The position numbers and the translations under genes were made by a program. A stretch of 64,000 nt of DNA. Source: an uncultured Crocinitomix sp. (GTDB lineage: Bacteria; Bacteroidota; Bacteroidia; Flavobacteriales_D; Crocinitomicaceae). Positions 34,496-42,895 of the stretch are shown here, in pieces. Numbering within the stretch: the stretch's first letter is position 1; each line of letters begins with the position of its first letter. The stretch spans positions 43,765 through 107,764 of the forward strand of contig CAKZON010000055.1 of assembly GCA_937136425.1 (NCBI GenBank), in the 5' to 3' direction. The notes beneath the pieces are model-generated. The model saw only the letters and a list, made by a program, of their open reading frames with translations. It made no database searches and was not told the origin of the DNA.

Positions 34496-34990
34496 TTAAG
34501 AAAGGTACTTTACGTTAACACTGTACATTATTATAAACGCTATTGTGAAAACAGACGACAGCATCACAATTATTCCCATTAGCCCAAATCCTAATACGGC
34601 TATTGGCACAATTATACTAATTACAGAAGCAGCTATGTAAAGATAGTACCCTGTTTTTTTCAATTTTCGCATTAAATAAGCTCCAATCAAACAAGCAATT
34701 GCCATTACAATGGCCGATCCCTGTATTAAGTACAAATTATCTAACATTACTTGCGCTTGTTCTATAAATTCAGATCCAAAAATATTTGAACTAGGCATAC
34801 TTTTTAACAAATCAATCTGTTGTTGTTGTTTTTCAGGAGTTGCAATATTATAAAAACCACCAATCAATGCTAGTCCACTTCCGATAAACGTTAATATGGT
34901 TAAAACATTTAAAAATTGTGGTAACTGACCGTTAGAAACTTGTCCCCCTAAATCTTCTATTATTTCGTCGTGCAATTCGTCTTTATTCAT
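34496..34990 (-). CDS. Four-helix membrane protein, unknown function
   Basis: A 164-residue protein with an acidic N-terminus and four hydrophobic segments (about 25-45, 86-106, 112-130, 135-160). Not recognised. Just upstream lies a strong hairpin (35003-35044), so it starts a new transcription unit. Adjacent short membrane proteins have similar size and layout. Confidence 0.6.
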   Translation of the reverse strand: MNKDELHDEIIEDLGGQVSNGQLPQFLNVLTILTFIGSGLALIGGFYNIATPEKQQQQIDLLKSMPSSNIFGSEFIEQAQVMLDNLYLIQGSAIVMAIACLIGAYLMRKLKKTGYYLYIAASVISIIVPIAVLGFGLMGIIVMLSSVFTIAFIIMYSVNVKYLS

Positions 34991-35002
34991 AATTTATAGA
35001 TT

Positions 35003-35044
35003 AAAAAAAACGCCATTACCCAAATCGGATAATGGCGCTTTTAA
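35003..35044 (-). terminator. Rho-independent terminator after 35057 gene
   Basis: GCGCCATTA and TAATGGCG arms (11-18 and 31-38 offsets in 35003-35044) form an 8-bp stem plus flanking pairs, followed on the minus strand by a run of eight T. Confidence 0.85.
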
Positions 35045-35056
35045 ATAAATTGATAA

Positions 35057-35494
35057 TTAGTTATCTTTTATTTCGTTGAATTCGTCTTTAATGCTGTCTT
35101 TTGTAGGCATTTCAAATTCACCACTGTCTTTAATTACGAATGGAACAGCTATGATTGCCGCAGTAGCCAATAAAGAAATCCAGATACCAATTCCTAACCC
35201 TCCAGTACCTAAAGCACGTAGAATGTTTAATAAAATAATAAGAAAAGGTACAGCACCAGCTATAGCTACAAACTTCACATAAGAAGATTCGATTGCAGTA
35301 TTGCGATCATCTCCTAAAAATGCGAATACACCTGCTGCAACACAAGCTAAAAGGGTTAACATACCAGGCCATATAGAAATTCCACTTACGGTGTAATTCC
35401 CGAACATTCCCATTGAAACGCTCACCCATGGTAAAAACGTACCAATCAACCCCGCTCCTGCGGCTATAATAACGGCTAATCTTTGTTTATGCAT
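35057..35494 (-). CDS. Four-helix membrane protein, unknown function
   Basis: A 145-residue protein with about four hydrophobic segments starting at residue 7 (LAVIIAAGAGLIGTFLPWVSV), and a polar tail (TKDSIKDEFNEIKDN). The LIGTFLPWVSV start is common in small membrane proteins of unknown role. Followed by a strong terminator. Confidence 0.65.
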   Translation of the reverse strand: MHKQRLAVIIAAGAGLIGTFLPWVSVSMGMFGNYTVSGISIWPGMLTLLACVAAGVFAFLGDDRNTAIESSYVKFVAIAGAVPFLIILLNILRALGTGGLGIGIWISLLATAAIIAVPFVIKDSGEFEMPTKDSIKDEFNEIKDN

Positions 35495-35573
35495 AATAAT
35501 TGATTTTGGTTTAAATATTGTTTTTAAAGGAATAAAATTAAGATTAAATGTGAAAAATCAGTAATCTAAGCAG

Positions 35574-36341
35574 TTATAATTTTATTATTTGTCCAGAACC
35601 CACTCCGTTAGAGATTATATTTCCCGCCTTATTTTTATAAAAGACATCCCCCGTTCCGTCAATTACAATTAATGCAGATGAGTTGTCTAAATTAATAAAT
35701 ACATCTGCTGTTGAGTTCTGATATATATAAGTGTATACAGAACGAAAACCTATTGCATTTCCAGCGCCATTGTTCTGCACTTTTAGTTCGGCAATATCTG
35801 ATTTTCCAGTTAATGTATAATCACCCGCTCCATTTGAAACAACCATAGAAATTTCAATCACATCAACATCTGCAACCAAACTTCCTCCACCATTTCGCAT
35901 TTCAACCGAAAACTTGTGCCCACGAACGGTGTTTTCAAAAACTACGGAATCAGACGCATCAATGTAAAAGTTTTTTAAATACGGATAATGAATTTCAACC
36001 TCAACTATCTTCTCAGGATCTCTTAAAAAATTACATTTATTACGGTTGTCAACATAAAGTACATTATCTCGATTATCTAACTCAATATTGGGAACCAAGT
36101 TTTCACCTCCTTTAATAACAACCTTATACCCTTCGTCTTGATAAATGCGATATTTAATGTTTTTGTTTAAATGAAATGCACGAACAGAATCTAATGGAAT
36201 TGAAATCTCAGTATAATCCCCAGCACCTTTTAAACACTTTCTATCTTCAGATTTTTTACAAGAAAATACAGCAAGGCAAAATGCAATAGCAATTACGCTT
36301 TTAAAAAATAAATTCAATCTTTTATTACTTAAATCCTTCAT
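35574..36341 (-). CDS. GIN-domain (DUF2807) lipoprotein
   Basis: The 255-residue lipoprotein (AVFSCKKSED) has the beta-solenoid GIN-type domain: YLKNFYIDASDSVVFEN, MRNGGGSLVADVDV, VVSNGAGDYTLTGKSDIAEL, VQNNGAGNAIGF. These proteins are called head or putative autotransporter-adhesin domains; function is unknown. Ends 4 bases after the PagL-like gene on the same strand. Confidence 0.85.
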   Translation of the reverse strand: MKDLSNKRLNLFFKSVIAIAFCLAVFSCKKSEDRKCLKGAGDYTEISIPLDSVRAFHLNKNIKYRIYQDEGYKVVIKGGENLVPNIELDNRDNVLYVDNRNKCNFLRDPEKIVEVEIHYPYLKNFYIDASDSVVFENTVRGHKFSVEMRNGGGSLVADVDVIEISMVVSNGAGDYTLTGKSDIAELKVQNNGAGNAIGFRSVYTYIYQNSTADVFINLDNSSALIVIDGTGDVFYKNKAGNIISNGVGSGQIIKL

Positions 36342-36345
36342 CTTT

Positions 36346-37434
36346 CTATAAACTATATCCTAACCCCCACTCTAAATAATCTGCTACACCAACATGTGCT
36401 TTAATTCCAATAGAAAAATCCCAAGGACCGTCCCCTTTAAATCGAATACCTACTCTATTATAAATCCAACCTGCTGGGTTTATTAAATTGAGCGCATATA
36501 AACCTAAACCAAAATAAATTTGAGTTTTATAGACAGATAATGCCATTCCACTATATCCGCCAATTAGGAAGCCTTCATAAATAGGCTCTGGCGTTACGTC
36601 ATAAAACCAACGATTAGCTTCATTGTAAACTAAATCAACTCCAAATTCTGCATCCCAAACAGGAGTTAGTCTTTTGCGGTAAAGACCTTGCAAGGCGGCT
36701 ACACCAAAGTTTCTTGGTTGTAAATGATCTGCTAGGTTTTGCTTCAAACTAAACACAAATTGAAAATGCCATTTAGAAAAATTACGAACAGTCTCAATAG
36801 AATCGATTGAAAACTTGGGCTGATCATACACTTGGCGCTCGTACATATTATAACCTATGGTTGCAAACGTTGTTAATGTGTTTAATCCTTGATTAGGTGA
36901 TTTTAAACTTGAATTTGAAATATGTGAAAAATCAATTCCTGCCCCAACAAAAAACTTATTAAAATGTTTCGTCCAAGAAAATTGAAGATTTACAAAACCA
37001 TTAATATGCGAACCTATAGCAATATTCTTTTTATTACTGTATTTATCATATTTCTCAGTAATATAACTTAAACCTTGCCCTAACCTAAAATCAATAAACC
37101 CCCATTTTTCGCTTTGATAAATAGGATATTTTGTAAATCTGAAAAAAGTTAAACTTGTACCTAATACCTCACGATTACCATAGTCTTGAAGAATAAAAGA
37201 ACCTCCTCTAGATGGATATCTATAAATTTGGCTGTATGCACCTTTAGAGGTATCCTGTCTTGAAAACTCAAGCTCTAGTGCATTTGGACGCCCTTTTACT
37301 AAATGATGCATAGTTTCTCTATGCGCCATTAAAAGCCCCGTTTTAGGCGACAAAGATATTGAAAATGGCCCCTCTAACTGAGCTTGCCCATTCAACTGAA
37401 ACATTATCAACAAAAAAAGTAAAACTAATCTCAA
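36346..37434 (-). CDS. PagL-like acyloxyacyl hydrolase (lipid A deacylase family)
   Basis: A 362-residue outer-membrane protein with a signal peptide (MRLVLLFLLIMFQLNGQA) and the PagL His-Ser region GAGIDFSHISNSSLKSPNQG (about 178-197). PagL-type enzymes remove the 3-O acyl chain of lipid A. It is longer than PagL itself, as in other Bacteroidota members. The first codon is TTG (37432-37434); a -7 box TAGTTTTG lies on this strand at 37461-37468, so the leader is short. Divergent from mazG. Confidence 0.82.
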   Translation of the reverse strand: MRLVLLFLLIMFQLNGQAQLEGPFSISLSPKTGLLMAHRETMHHLVKGRPNALELEFSRQDTSKGAYSQIYRYPSRGGSFILQDYGNREVLGTSLTFFRFTKYPIYQSEKWGFIDFRLGQGLSYITEKYDKYSNKKNIAIGSHINGFVNLQFSWTKHFNKFFVGAGIDFSHISNSSLKSPNQGLNTLTTFATIGYNMYERQVYDQPKFSIDSIETVRNFSKWHFQFVFSLKQNLADHLQPRNFGVAALQGLYRKRLTPVWDAEFGVDLVYNEANRWFYDVTPEPIYEGFLIGGYSGMALSVYKTQIYFGLGLYALNLINPAGWIYNRVGIRFKGDGPWDFSIGIKAHVGVADYLEWGLGYSL

Positions 37435-37460
37435 AATGCGAAGTTTAATTTAATTTTACG

Positions 37461-37468
37461 CAAAACTA
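37461..37468 (-). promoter_or_regulatory. -7 box TAGTTTTG for the PagL-like gene
   Basis: Minus-strand TAGTTTTG, an exact TAnnTTTG match, 26 bases before the TTG start codon. Confidence 0.45.
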
Positions 37469-37473
37469 AAAAA

Positions 37474-38244
37474 ATGAACCATAAACTAAAAGCGTTTGAG
37501 CGGTTATTAAATATCATGGATGACTTGCGTGAAAAATGTCCATGGGACAAAAAGCAAACGCTTGAATCGCTTCGCCATTTAACTATTGAAGAAACGTATG
37601 AACTGGCAGACGCCATAACAGACGGAAACATGAATGAGTTAAAAGGTGAAATTGGTGACTTAATGTTACACATGGTTTTTTATTCTAAAATTGCTTCTGA
37701 GACGGGCGAATTTGACATCTCTGATGTACTTAACGCAATATGTGACAAATTGGTTTACAGACATCCGCATATTTATGGTGATGTTGAAGTGCAGGACGAA
37801 GAAGAGGTAAAAGCAAATTGGGAAAAACTGAAACTTAAAGAAGGGAAAAAATCTGTTTTAGAAGGTGTTCCTAAATCCTTACCTGCTATGGTTAAGGCCA
37901 CTCGAATTCAAGACAAAGTGAAAGGGATTGGTTTTGAATGGGAAAATAAAACCCAAGTATGGGATAAAGTAAAAGAAGAAATTGAAGAGCTACATGTAGA
38001 GGTTGAAGCTGGGGATAAAGAAAAAATGGAGGAAGAATTTGGAGATGTACTTTTTTCAATGATTAATTATGCACGTTGGATAGGAGTTAACCCTGAAGAT
38101 GCTTTAGCAAAAACAAATCGAAAATTCATTAATCGTTTTCAGTGGATGGAGGCTGAAACTAAAAAAGACGGAAAAGAGATTAGTGAAATGGATTTACCTG
38201 CAATGGATGCTTATTGGGAAAAATCTAAAAATTTTGACAAATGA
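37474..38244 (+). CDS. mazG: MazG nucleoside triphosphate pyrophosphohydrolase
   Basis: Hydrolyses NTPs to NMPs and pyrophosphate. The 256-residue protein has two MazG-type helical domains with the signatures CPWDKKQTLESLRHLTIEETYEL, GEIGDLMLHMVFY and VEAGDKEKMEEEFGDVLFSMINYARW. Full length. Its stop overlaps a 59-residue ORF (38241-38420) by 4 bases. Confidence 0.94.
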   Translation: MNHKLKAFERLLNIMDDLREKCPWDKKQTLESLRHLTIEETYELADAITDGNMNELKGEIGDLMLHMVFYSKIASETGEFDISDVLNAICDKLVYRHPHIYGDVEVQDEEEVKANWEKLKLKEGKKSVLEGVPKSLPAMVKATRIQDKVKGIGFEWENKTQVWDKVKEEIEELHVEVEAGDKEKMEEEFGDVLFSMINYARWIGVNPEDALAKTNRKFINRFQWMEAETKKDGKEISEMDLPAMDAYWEKSKNFDK

Positions 38245-38420
38245 GCGGATTAACAGCTATTGTATATGTAGTATCAATCTCTTTGGTTATCGGGCTAATA
38301 TCAGGATGGATGGTACAAAAAAAAGGGTATTCCTTTAAGCAATATTTTGTATCTGGCTTTATTGCTTCTTGTGGGATATTGGGAATCATTTTTAAGATTA
38401 TTATGGATTATATAAACTAA
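38241..38420 (+). CDS. 59-residue two-helix membrane protein overlapping mazG
   Basis: ATG at 38241 overlaps the mazG stop (ATGA). The predicted protein begins MSGLTAIVYVV, has two hydrophobic segments split by a basic turn (WMVQKKGYSFKQ), and ends with DYIN. The coupled start and membrane-like composition support a real gene. Function unknown. Confidence 0.6.
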   Translation: MSGLTAIVYVVSISLVIGLISGWMVQKKGYSFKQYFVSGFIASCGILGIIFKIIMDYIN

Positions 38421-38501
38421 GTCCTAAAATCATTCAAAACTGTTAAATTTGACAAATGATAAAACGCACTTCCGTTTTGTCGATAATTGAAACGCATTTT
38501 T

Positions 38502-39827
38502 ATGAGTATAAACGAGATCTTTAAAGATTTTTCATCTGTTAGCAATGCTGACTGGATGGAAAAAATAGAGACGGACCTAAAAGGAAAACCTCTAAGTGTT
38601 TTGACATCTAAACCAGAGCCAGATCTTGAAATTGTAGCCTACCATCATGGTGACAATACAATAGACAATACTGACAAAGGATTGAGTCGCAACCTCTCTA
38701 AAGCAAATAATTCTTGGAAAATACGTCAAGAATTTTCAAATAATGCAAAGATTTTGAACGGCCTTAACGAAGGGATTGACGCAATTGGTTTAAAAGTGAA
38801 TTCTGAAACCAATTTTGATCAACTGACAAAGGATGTTCAATTCAATTATATTGCAAGCGATATTACTTTTGCAGATAAGTTGACAGCCTTAAGCACAAAA
38901 GTTCCATCAGAATCAGTTATAAACTATGATGTGATAGGAATGAACCTTGCAGCAGGAAATTGGCAAGTTGAACTTGATGATTTTTTAGCGGTTTATCAAA
39001 AACACAACAACAATAAATCCATTTGGGTTTCTGGTTCCGTTTATGGCAGTGCCGGTGCTTCTACAATTCAAGAACTTGCATTTGCAATTGCACATATGAA
39101 TGAATATATCCAGTTTTTGAAAGACCAAGGATGTTCTTTATCAGAAATAAATGAAGGTTTGGTTGTAGAGCTTAGTGTCAATGAAAATTACTTTGTAAAC
39201 ATTGCTAAATATCGTGTCATAAAAGATTTGATTCAACTTGTATTTAAAGGTTATGACGCTACTTATGAGATTAAAAGCCCAGTAATATATGCTAAAACTA
39301 GTTTACGCCATTTAGCACAAAATGATAAGAATAACAATCCATTAAGAGAGACGACACAAGCTATGTCTGCCGTTATTGGAGGCTGTGATGTATTAACGAT
39401 TACTTACGGGCAACACGGTACACCACAAGAAGTGGAACGATTTGAAAGAATTGCAAAAAACATTCAATTGGTTTTAAAGGAAGAGGCCTACTTAGATAAA
39501 GTTCTTGACCCTAGTGGTGGTTCTTACGCAATAGAAGCTATAAGCAAACAATTATTAACTAAAAGTTGGACGCTGTTTCAAGAAATTGAAAAAAATGGTG
39601 GACTTATAGCCGCGGTTCGCAACAACGTTGTTCAAAACAAAATTGCCGAGAACCAAAAACAGCTGATTGCAGACATGGTCGATAATTCAAGTACGTTCTT
39701 AGGAGTTAACAAACATCCAAACGCTGCAGAGGCTTGGGTTAATAGCACTGACTGTAACACTGACCAGCCTACAGCGTTTATAGCATTACAACCGTTTCAC
39801 TTAGAAAATCATTTCCCTAATAATTGA
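38502..39827 (+). CDS. mutA: Methylmalonyl-CoA mutase small subunit
   Basis: Partner of the catalytic large subunit in interconverting methylmalonyl-CoA and succinyl-CoA. The 441-residue protein has the mutase TIM-barrel but no C-terminal B12-binding domain, as usual for short Bacteroidota small subunits ([30 protein letters not shown] are recognisable). ATG 38502 ([10 protein letters not shown]) is preferred to an in-frame TTG at 38487. mutB begins 5 bases after the stop. Confidence 0.93.
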   Translation: MSINEIFKDFSSVSNADWMEKIETDLKGKPLSVLTSKPEPDLEIVAYHHGDNTIDNTDKGLSRNLSKANNSWKIRQEFSNNAKILNGLNEGIDAIGLKVNSETNFDQLTKDVQFNYIASDITFADKLTALSTKVPSESVINYDVIGMNLAAGNWQVELDDFLAVYQKHNNNKSIWVSGSVYGSAGASTIQELAFAIAHMNEYIQFLKDQGCSLSEINEGLVVELSVNENYFVNIAKYRVIKDLIQLVFKGYDATYEIKSPVIYAKTSLRHLAQNDKNNNPLRETTQAMSAVIGGCDVLTITYGQHGTPQEVERFERIAKNIQLVLKEEAYLDKVLDPSGGSYAIEAISKQLLTKSWTLFQEIEKNGGLIAAVRNNVVQNKIAENQKQLIADMVDNSSTFLGVNKHPNAAEAWVNSTDCNTDQPTAFIALQPFHLENHFPNN

Positions 39828-39832
39828 ACCAG

Positions 39833-41965
39833 ATGAATAGAGTAAAATTTGATCATATAAAACCTGAGTTTCAATCCGCATCAACCAATACGGAAAAAAA
39901 GGAAATTTTTGAAACTGCTGAAAAAATTGGAATTCAAAACTATTATACAAAAGCCGATACGGAAGGCTTGAAACATTTGAATTTTGTTTCAGGAATTGCG
40001 CCTAATTTACGTGGCCCCTATTCTACCATGTACACCATGCGCCCATGGACCATTCGCCAATATGCAGGTTTTTCCACGGCTGAAGAATCAAATGCTTTTT
40101 ATAGAAGGAATTTAGCTGCAGGACAAAAAGGACTTTCAGTTGCTTTTGATTTGGCAACGCATAGAGGATATGATTCTGACCATAAAAGAGTAGTTGGTGA
40201 TGTAGGTAAAGCAGGCGTTGCTATTGATTCTATTGAGGACATGAAAATTCTCTTTGATCAAATACCGTTGGATAAAATGTCCGTATCAATGACTATGAAC
40301 GGGGCGGTTATTCCAATTTTAGCTTTTTATATTGTTGCAGCAGAAGAGCAAGGAGTATCTGCTGAAAAACTGGCAGGAACGATTCAAAATGATATTTTGA
40401 AAGAATTCATGGTGAGAAACACCTATATCTATCCTCCACAACATTCAATGCGCATAATTGCAGATATATTTAAATATACTTCGCAAAATATGCCCAAGTT
40501 TAATTCTATATCAATTTCTGGTTACCACATGCAAGAAGCTGGAGCTACGGCTGATTTGGAACTAGCATACACATTGGCTGATGGATTAGAATATATAAAA
40601 GCAGGAATTGCTTCTGGAATGGATATTGACAGCTTTGCGCCACGTTTATCCTTCTTTTGGGCCATTGGAATGAATCACTTCATGGAAATCGCTAAAATGC
40701 GCGCCGGACGAATGATTTGGGCCAAAATGGTGGCTGAATTTTCTCCAAAAAACCCAAAATCTTTGGCATTGCGTACGCATTGTCAAACATCTGGTTGGAG
40801 TTTAACAGAGCAAGATCCTTATAATAATATAGCCCGCACTTGTATTGAAGCTATGGCTGCTGCATTAGGCGGAACACAATCATTACATACTAATGCCTTA
40901 GATGAAGCCATTGCTTTACCTACAGATTTTTCTGCTAGAATTGCGAGAAATACGCAAATCTATTTGCAAGAAGAAACAGGCATTACTAAAATTATTGATC
41001 CTTGGGCAGGTTCCTATTATGTAGAAAAGTTAACGGCGGAAATAGTTGAAAAAGCCTGGGAACATATTACTGAAATTGAAGGATTAGGAGGAATGGCAAA
41101 AGCCATTGAAGCTGGAATTCCGAAAATTAGGATTGAAGAAGCCGCGGCACGAAAACAAGCCCGAATTGATTCTAATAAAGATATTATTGTTGGTGTAAAC
41201 CGTTATCAGTTAGACGAAGAAGAGCCGATTGACATTTTAGAAATTGACAATACACAAGTACGTTTATCTCAAATTGAGCGCCTTAATAAAATGAAGGCTG
41301 ATAGAGATGAAGTTGCTGTACAAAATGCTTTAAAAGCATTAACAGAAGGAGCAAAGTCTAATGCTAACCTCTTAGAACTTGCAGTTACTTGTGCGCGTTA
41401 CCGTGCCTCATTAGGAGAAATATCTGATGCTATGGAAGCAGTTTTTGGACGCTACCAGGCAACCATTCGGTCTATATCAGGCGTATATTCAGCAGAAGCT
41501 ATGGATGACAACGATTTTATTAAAGCCAAAAACTTGGCGGATGAATTTAGCGAATATGAAGGACGTCGCCCAAGAATCATGGTGGCCAAAATGGGGCAAG
41601 ATGGGCATGACAGAGGAGCTAAAGTAATATCAACCTCATTTGCTGATATTGGTTTTGATGTTGATATTGGACCTTTATTTCAAACACCTGAAGAGGCGGT
41701 TATGCAAGCCATTGAGAATGATGTACACATATTAGGTGTAAGCTCATTGGCTGCCGGTCATAAAACCTTAATTCCGCAAGTTATTGCAGAATTAGAAAAA
41801 CATGGCAGAAATGATATAATGGTAGTTGCCGGAGGAGTAATCCCTGCGCAAGACTATGACTTTTTATATGAGCACGGTGTAATGGGGATTTTTGGACCTG
41901 GAACGAAAATTGCAACTGCAGCAATTGATATACTTGAAATTCTGCTTAAATTCCACAAAGATTAA
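39833..41965 (+). CDS. mutB: Methylmalonyl-CoA mutase large subunit
   Basis: The adenosylcobalamin-dependent catalytic subunit. The 710-residue protein has the substrate barrel ([53 protein letters not shown]) and a C-terminal B12-binding domain with [11 protein letters not shown] (base-off His motif), [12 protein letters not shown] and [14 protein letters not shown] 39833 chosen over TTG 39824. Full length. Serves propionate or odd-chain and branched-chain catabolism, or succinate-to-propionyl-CoA conversion. Confidence 0.97.
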   Translation: MNRVKFDHIKPEFQSASTNTEKKEIFETAEKIGIQNYYTKADTEGLKHLNFVSGIAPNLRGPYSTMYTMRPWTIRQYAGFSTAEESNAFYRRNLAAGQKGLSVAFDLATHRGYDSDHKRVVGDVGKAGVAIDSIEDMKILFDQIPLDKMSVSMTMNGAVIPILAFYIVAAEEQGVSAEKLAGTIQNDILKEFMVRNTYIYPPQHSMRIIADIFKYTSQNMPKFNSISISGYHMQEAGATADLELAYTLADGLEYIKAGIASGMDIDSFAPRLSFFWAIGMNHFMEIAKMRAGRMIWAKMVAEFSPKNPKSLALRTHCQTSGWSLTEQDPYNNIARTCIEAMAAALGGTQSLHTNALDEAIALPTDFSARIARNTQIYLQEETGITKIIDPWAGSYYVEKLTAEIVEKAWEHITEIEGLGGMAKAIEAGIPKIRIEEAAARKQARIDSNKDIIVGVNRYQLDEEEPIDILEIDNTQVRLSQIERLNKMKADRDEVAVQNALKALTEGAKSNANLLELAVTCARYRASLGEISDAMEAVFGRYQATIRSISGVYSAEAMDDNDFIKAKNLADEFSEYEGRRPRIMVAKMGQDGHDRGAKVISTSFADIGFDVDIGPLFQTPEEAVMQAIENDVHILGVSSLAAGHKTLIPQVIAELEKHGRNDIMVVAGGVIPAQDYDFLYEHGVMGIFGPGTKIATAAIDILEILLKFHKD

Positions 41966-41977
41966 ACTTGTTAAATT

Positions 41978-42007
41978 TTAGTTAATGACCAGATTTGTGT
42001 AACTTTC
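41978..42007 (+). promoter_or_regulatory. Candidate promoter TTG-N19-TAACTTTC
   Basis: A -33 TTG (41978-41980) and a near-consensus -7 TAACTTTC (42000-42007) are 19 bases apart, upstream of the secreted protein at 42046. Confidence 0.4.
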
Positions 42008-42045
42008 GGCATCATATTTGAGTTTAATAGAAAAAACGAAATACA

Positions 42046-42777
42046 ATGAAAAATTTATTCTTCTTATTCTTATTTACAATGGGGTGTGCTTTTCAAGCAT
42101 CTGCGCAACCGCCATTATATGATGATTTATTAATCTATTACGCTGATGGTGACTATGAAAAATTAGTTTCAAAAGCAGAAAAGTATATTGGAAACGATAA
42201 GACTAAAAAAGACGCGCTACCATATTTATATGCTTCAAAAGGATATTTTGAAATGTCTAAAGACGATATTTTTATAGACGATTATCCTAAAGCTTACAAT
42301 CAAGCAATTGGTATGGCTGGAAAAGCATTAAAAAAGGATAAAGATGGTTCTATGTATGCTGAGCATATGAATTACTACACAGAAATTAAATCTTCTGTAG
42401 TAGAGGAAATTCAAAACATGGTTGACCAGCAAGATTATAGCCGATTAAGAGGAACAATAATGAAATTACAAAGATTGGACCCTAAAGATGTAGGATCATA
42501 CTTTTTATTAGCTGCTTGTCAATATCAAATTAAAGATAAAGGAAGTGCCAAACTTACTGTAAAAGAGGCTCAGGCAAGGTTAGATGCTATTGAAAGTGTT
42601 GAGGACTGGAGAGAGGTTGATTTCGACATCATGAGAATAGGAGTGATGGAATATGCTCGCTATTTTGTTAAAATGAGACAAAAAGAAAAGGCAGATGAAA
42701 TTATGAATAAAGTGAAGCAATGGTATGAAGATGATGAAACATTCATGGAAGAATACGACGAAATTGTAAATGGATAA
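42046..42777 (+). CDS. Exported helical-repeat (TPR-like) protein
   Basis: A 243-residue protein with a signal peptide (FFLFLFTMGCAFQASAQ) and alpha-helical repeats resembling tetratricopeptides (YADGDYEKLVSKAEKYIG; YFLLAACQYQIKDKGSAKLTVKEA). Highly charged. Predicted periplasmic; binding partners unknown. A strong terminator follows. Confidence 0.7.
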   Translation: MKNLFFLFLFTMGCAFQASAQPPLYDDLLIYYADGDYEKLVSKAEKYIGNDKTKKDALPYLYASKGYFEMSKDDIFIDDYPKAYNQAIGMAGKALKKDKDGSMYAEHMNYYTEIKSSVVEEIQNMVDQQDYSRLRGTIMKLQRLDPKDVGSYFLLAACQYQIKDKGSAKLTVKEAQARLDAIESVEDWREVDFDIMRIGVMEYARYFVKMRQKEKADEIMNKVKQWYEDDETFMEEYDEIVNG

Positions 42778-42805
42778 TTTCTCCTAAGAAGAAAATTAAA
42801 TTGGG

Positions 42806-42837
42806 ATCCTCTGTGCTAATGTGCAGAGGATTTTTTT
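42806..42837 (+). terminator. Rho-independent terminator
   Basis: ATCCTCTG (42806-42813) and CAGAGGAT (42824-42831) form an 8-bp stem with a 10-nt loop, followed by a T-run. Confidence 0.85.
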
Positions 42838-42895
42838 ATGGTTAAAGATTAGATATAGTAGCTATCAACAATTGTATAGATAGAAGTTCTTCAAC

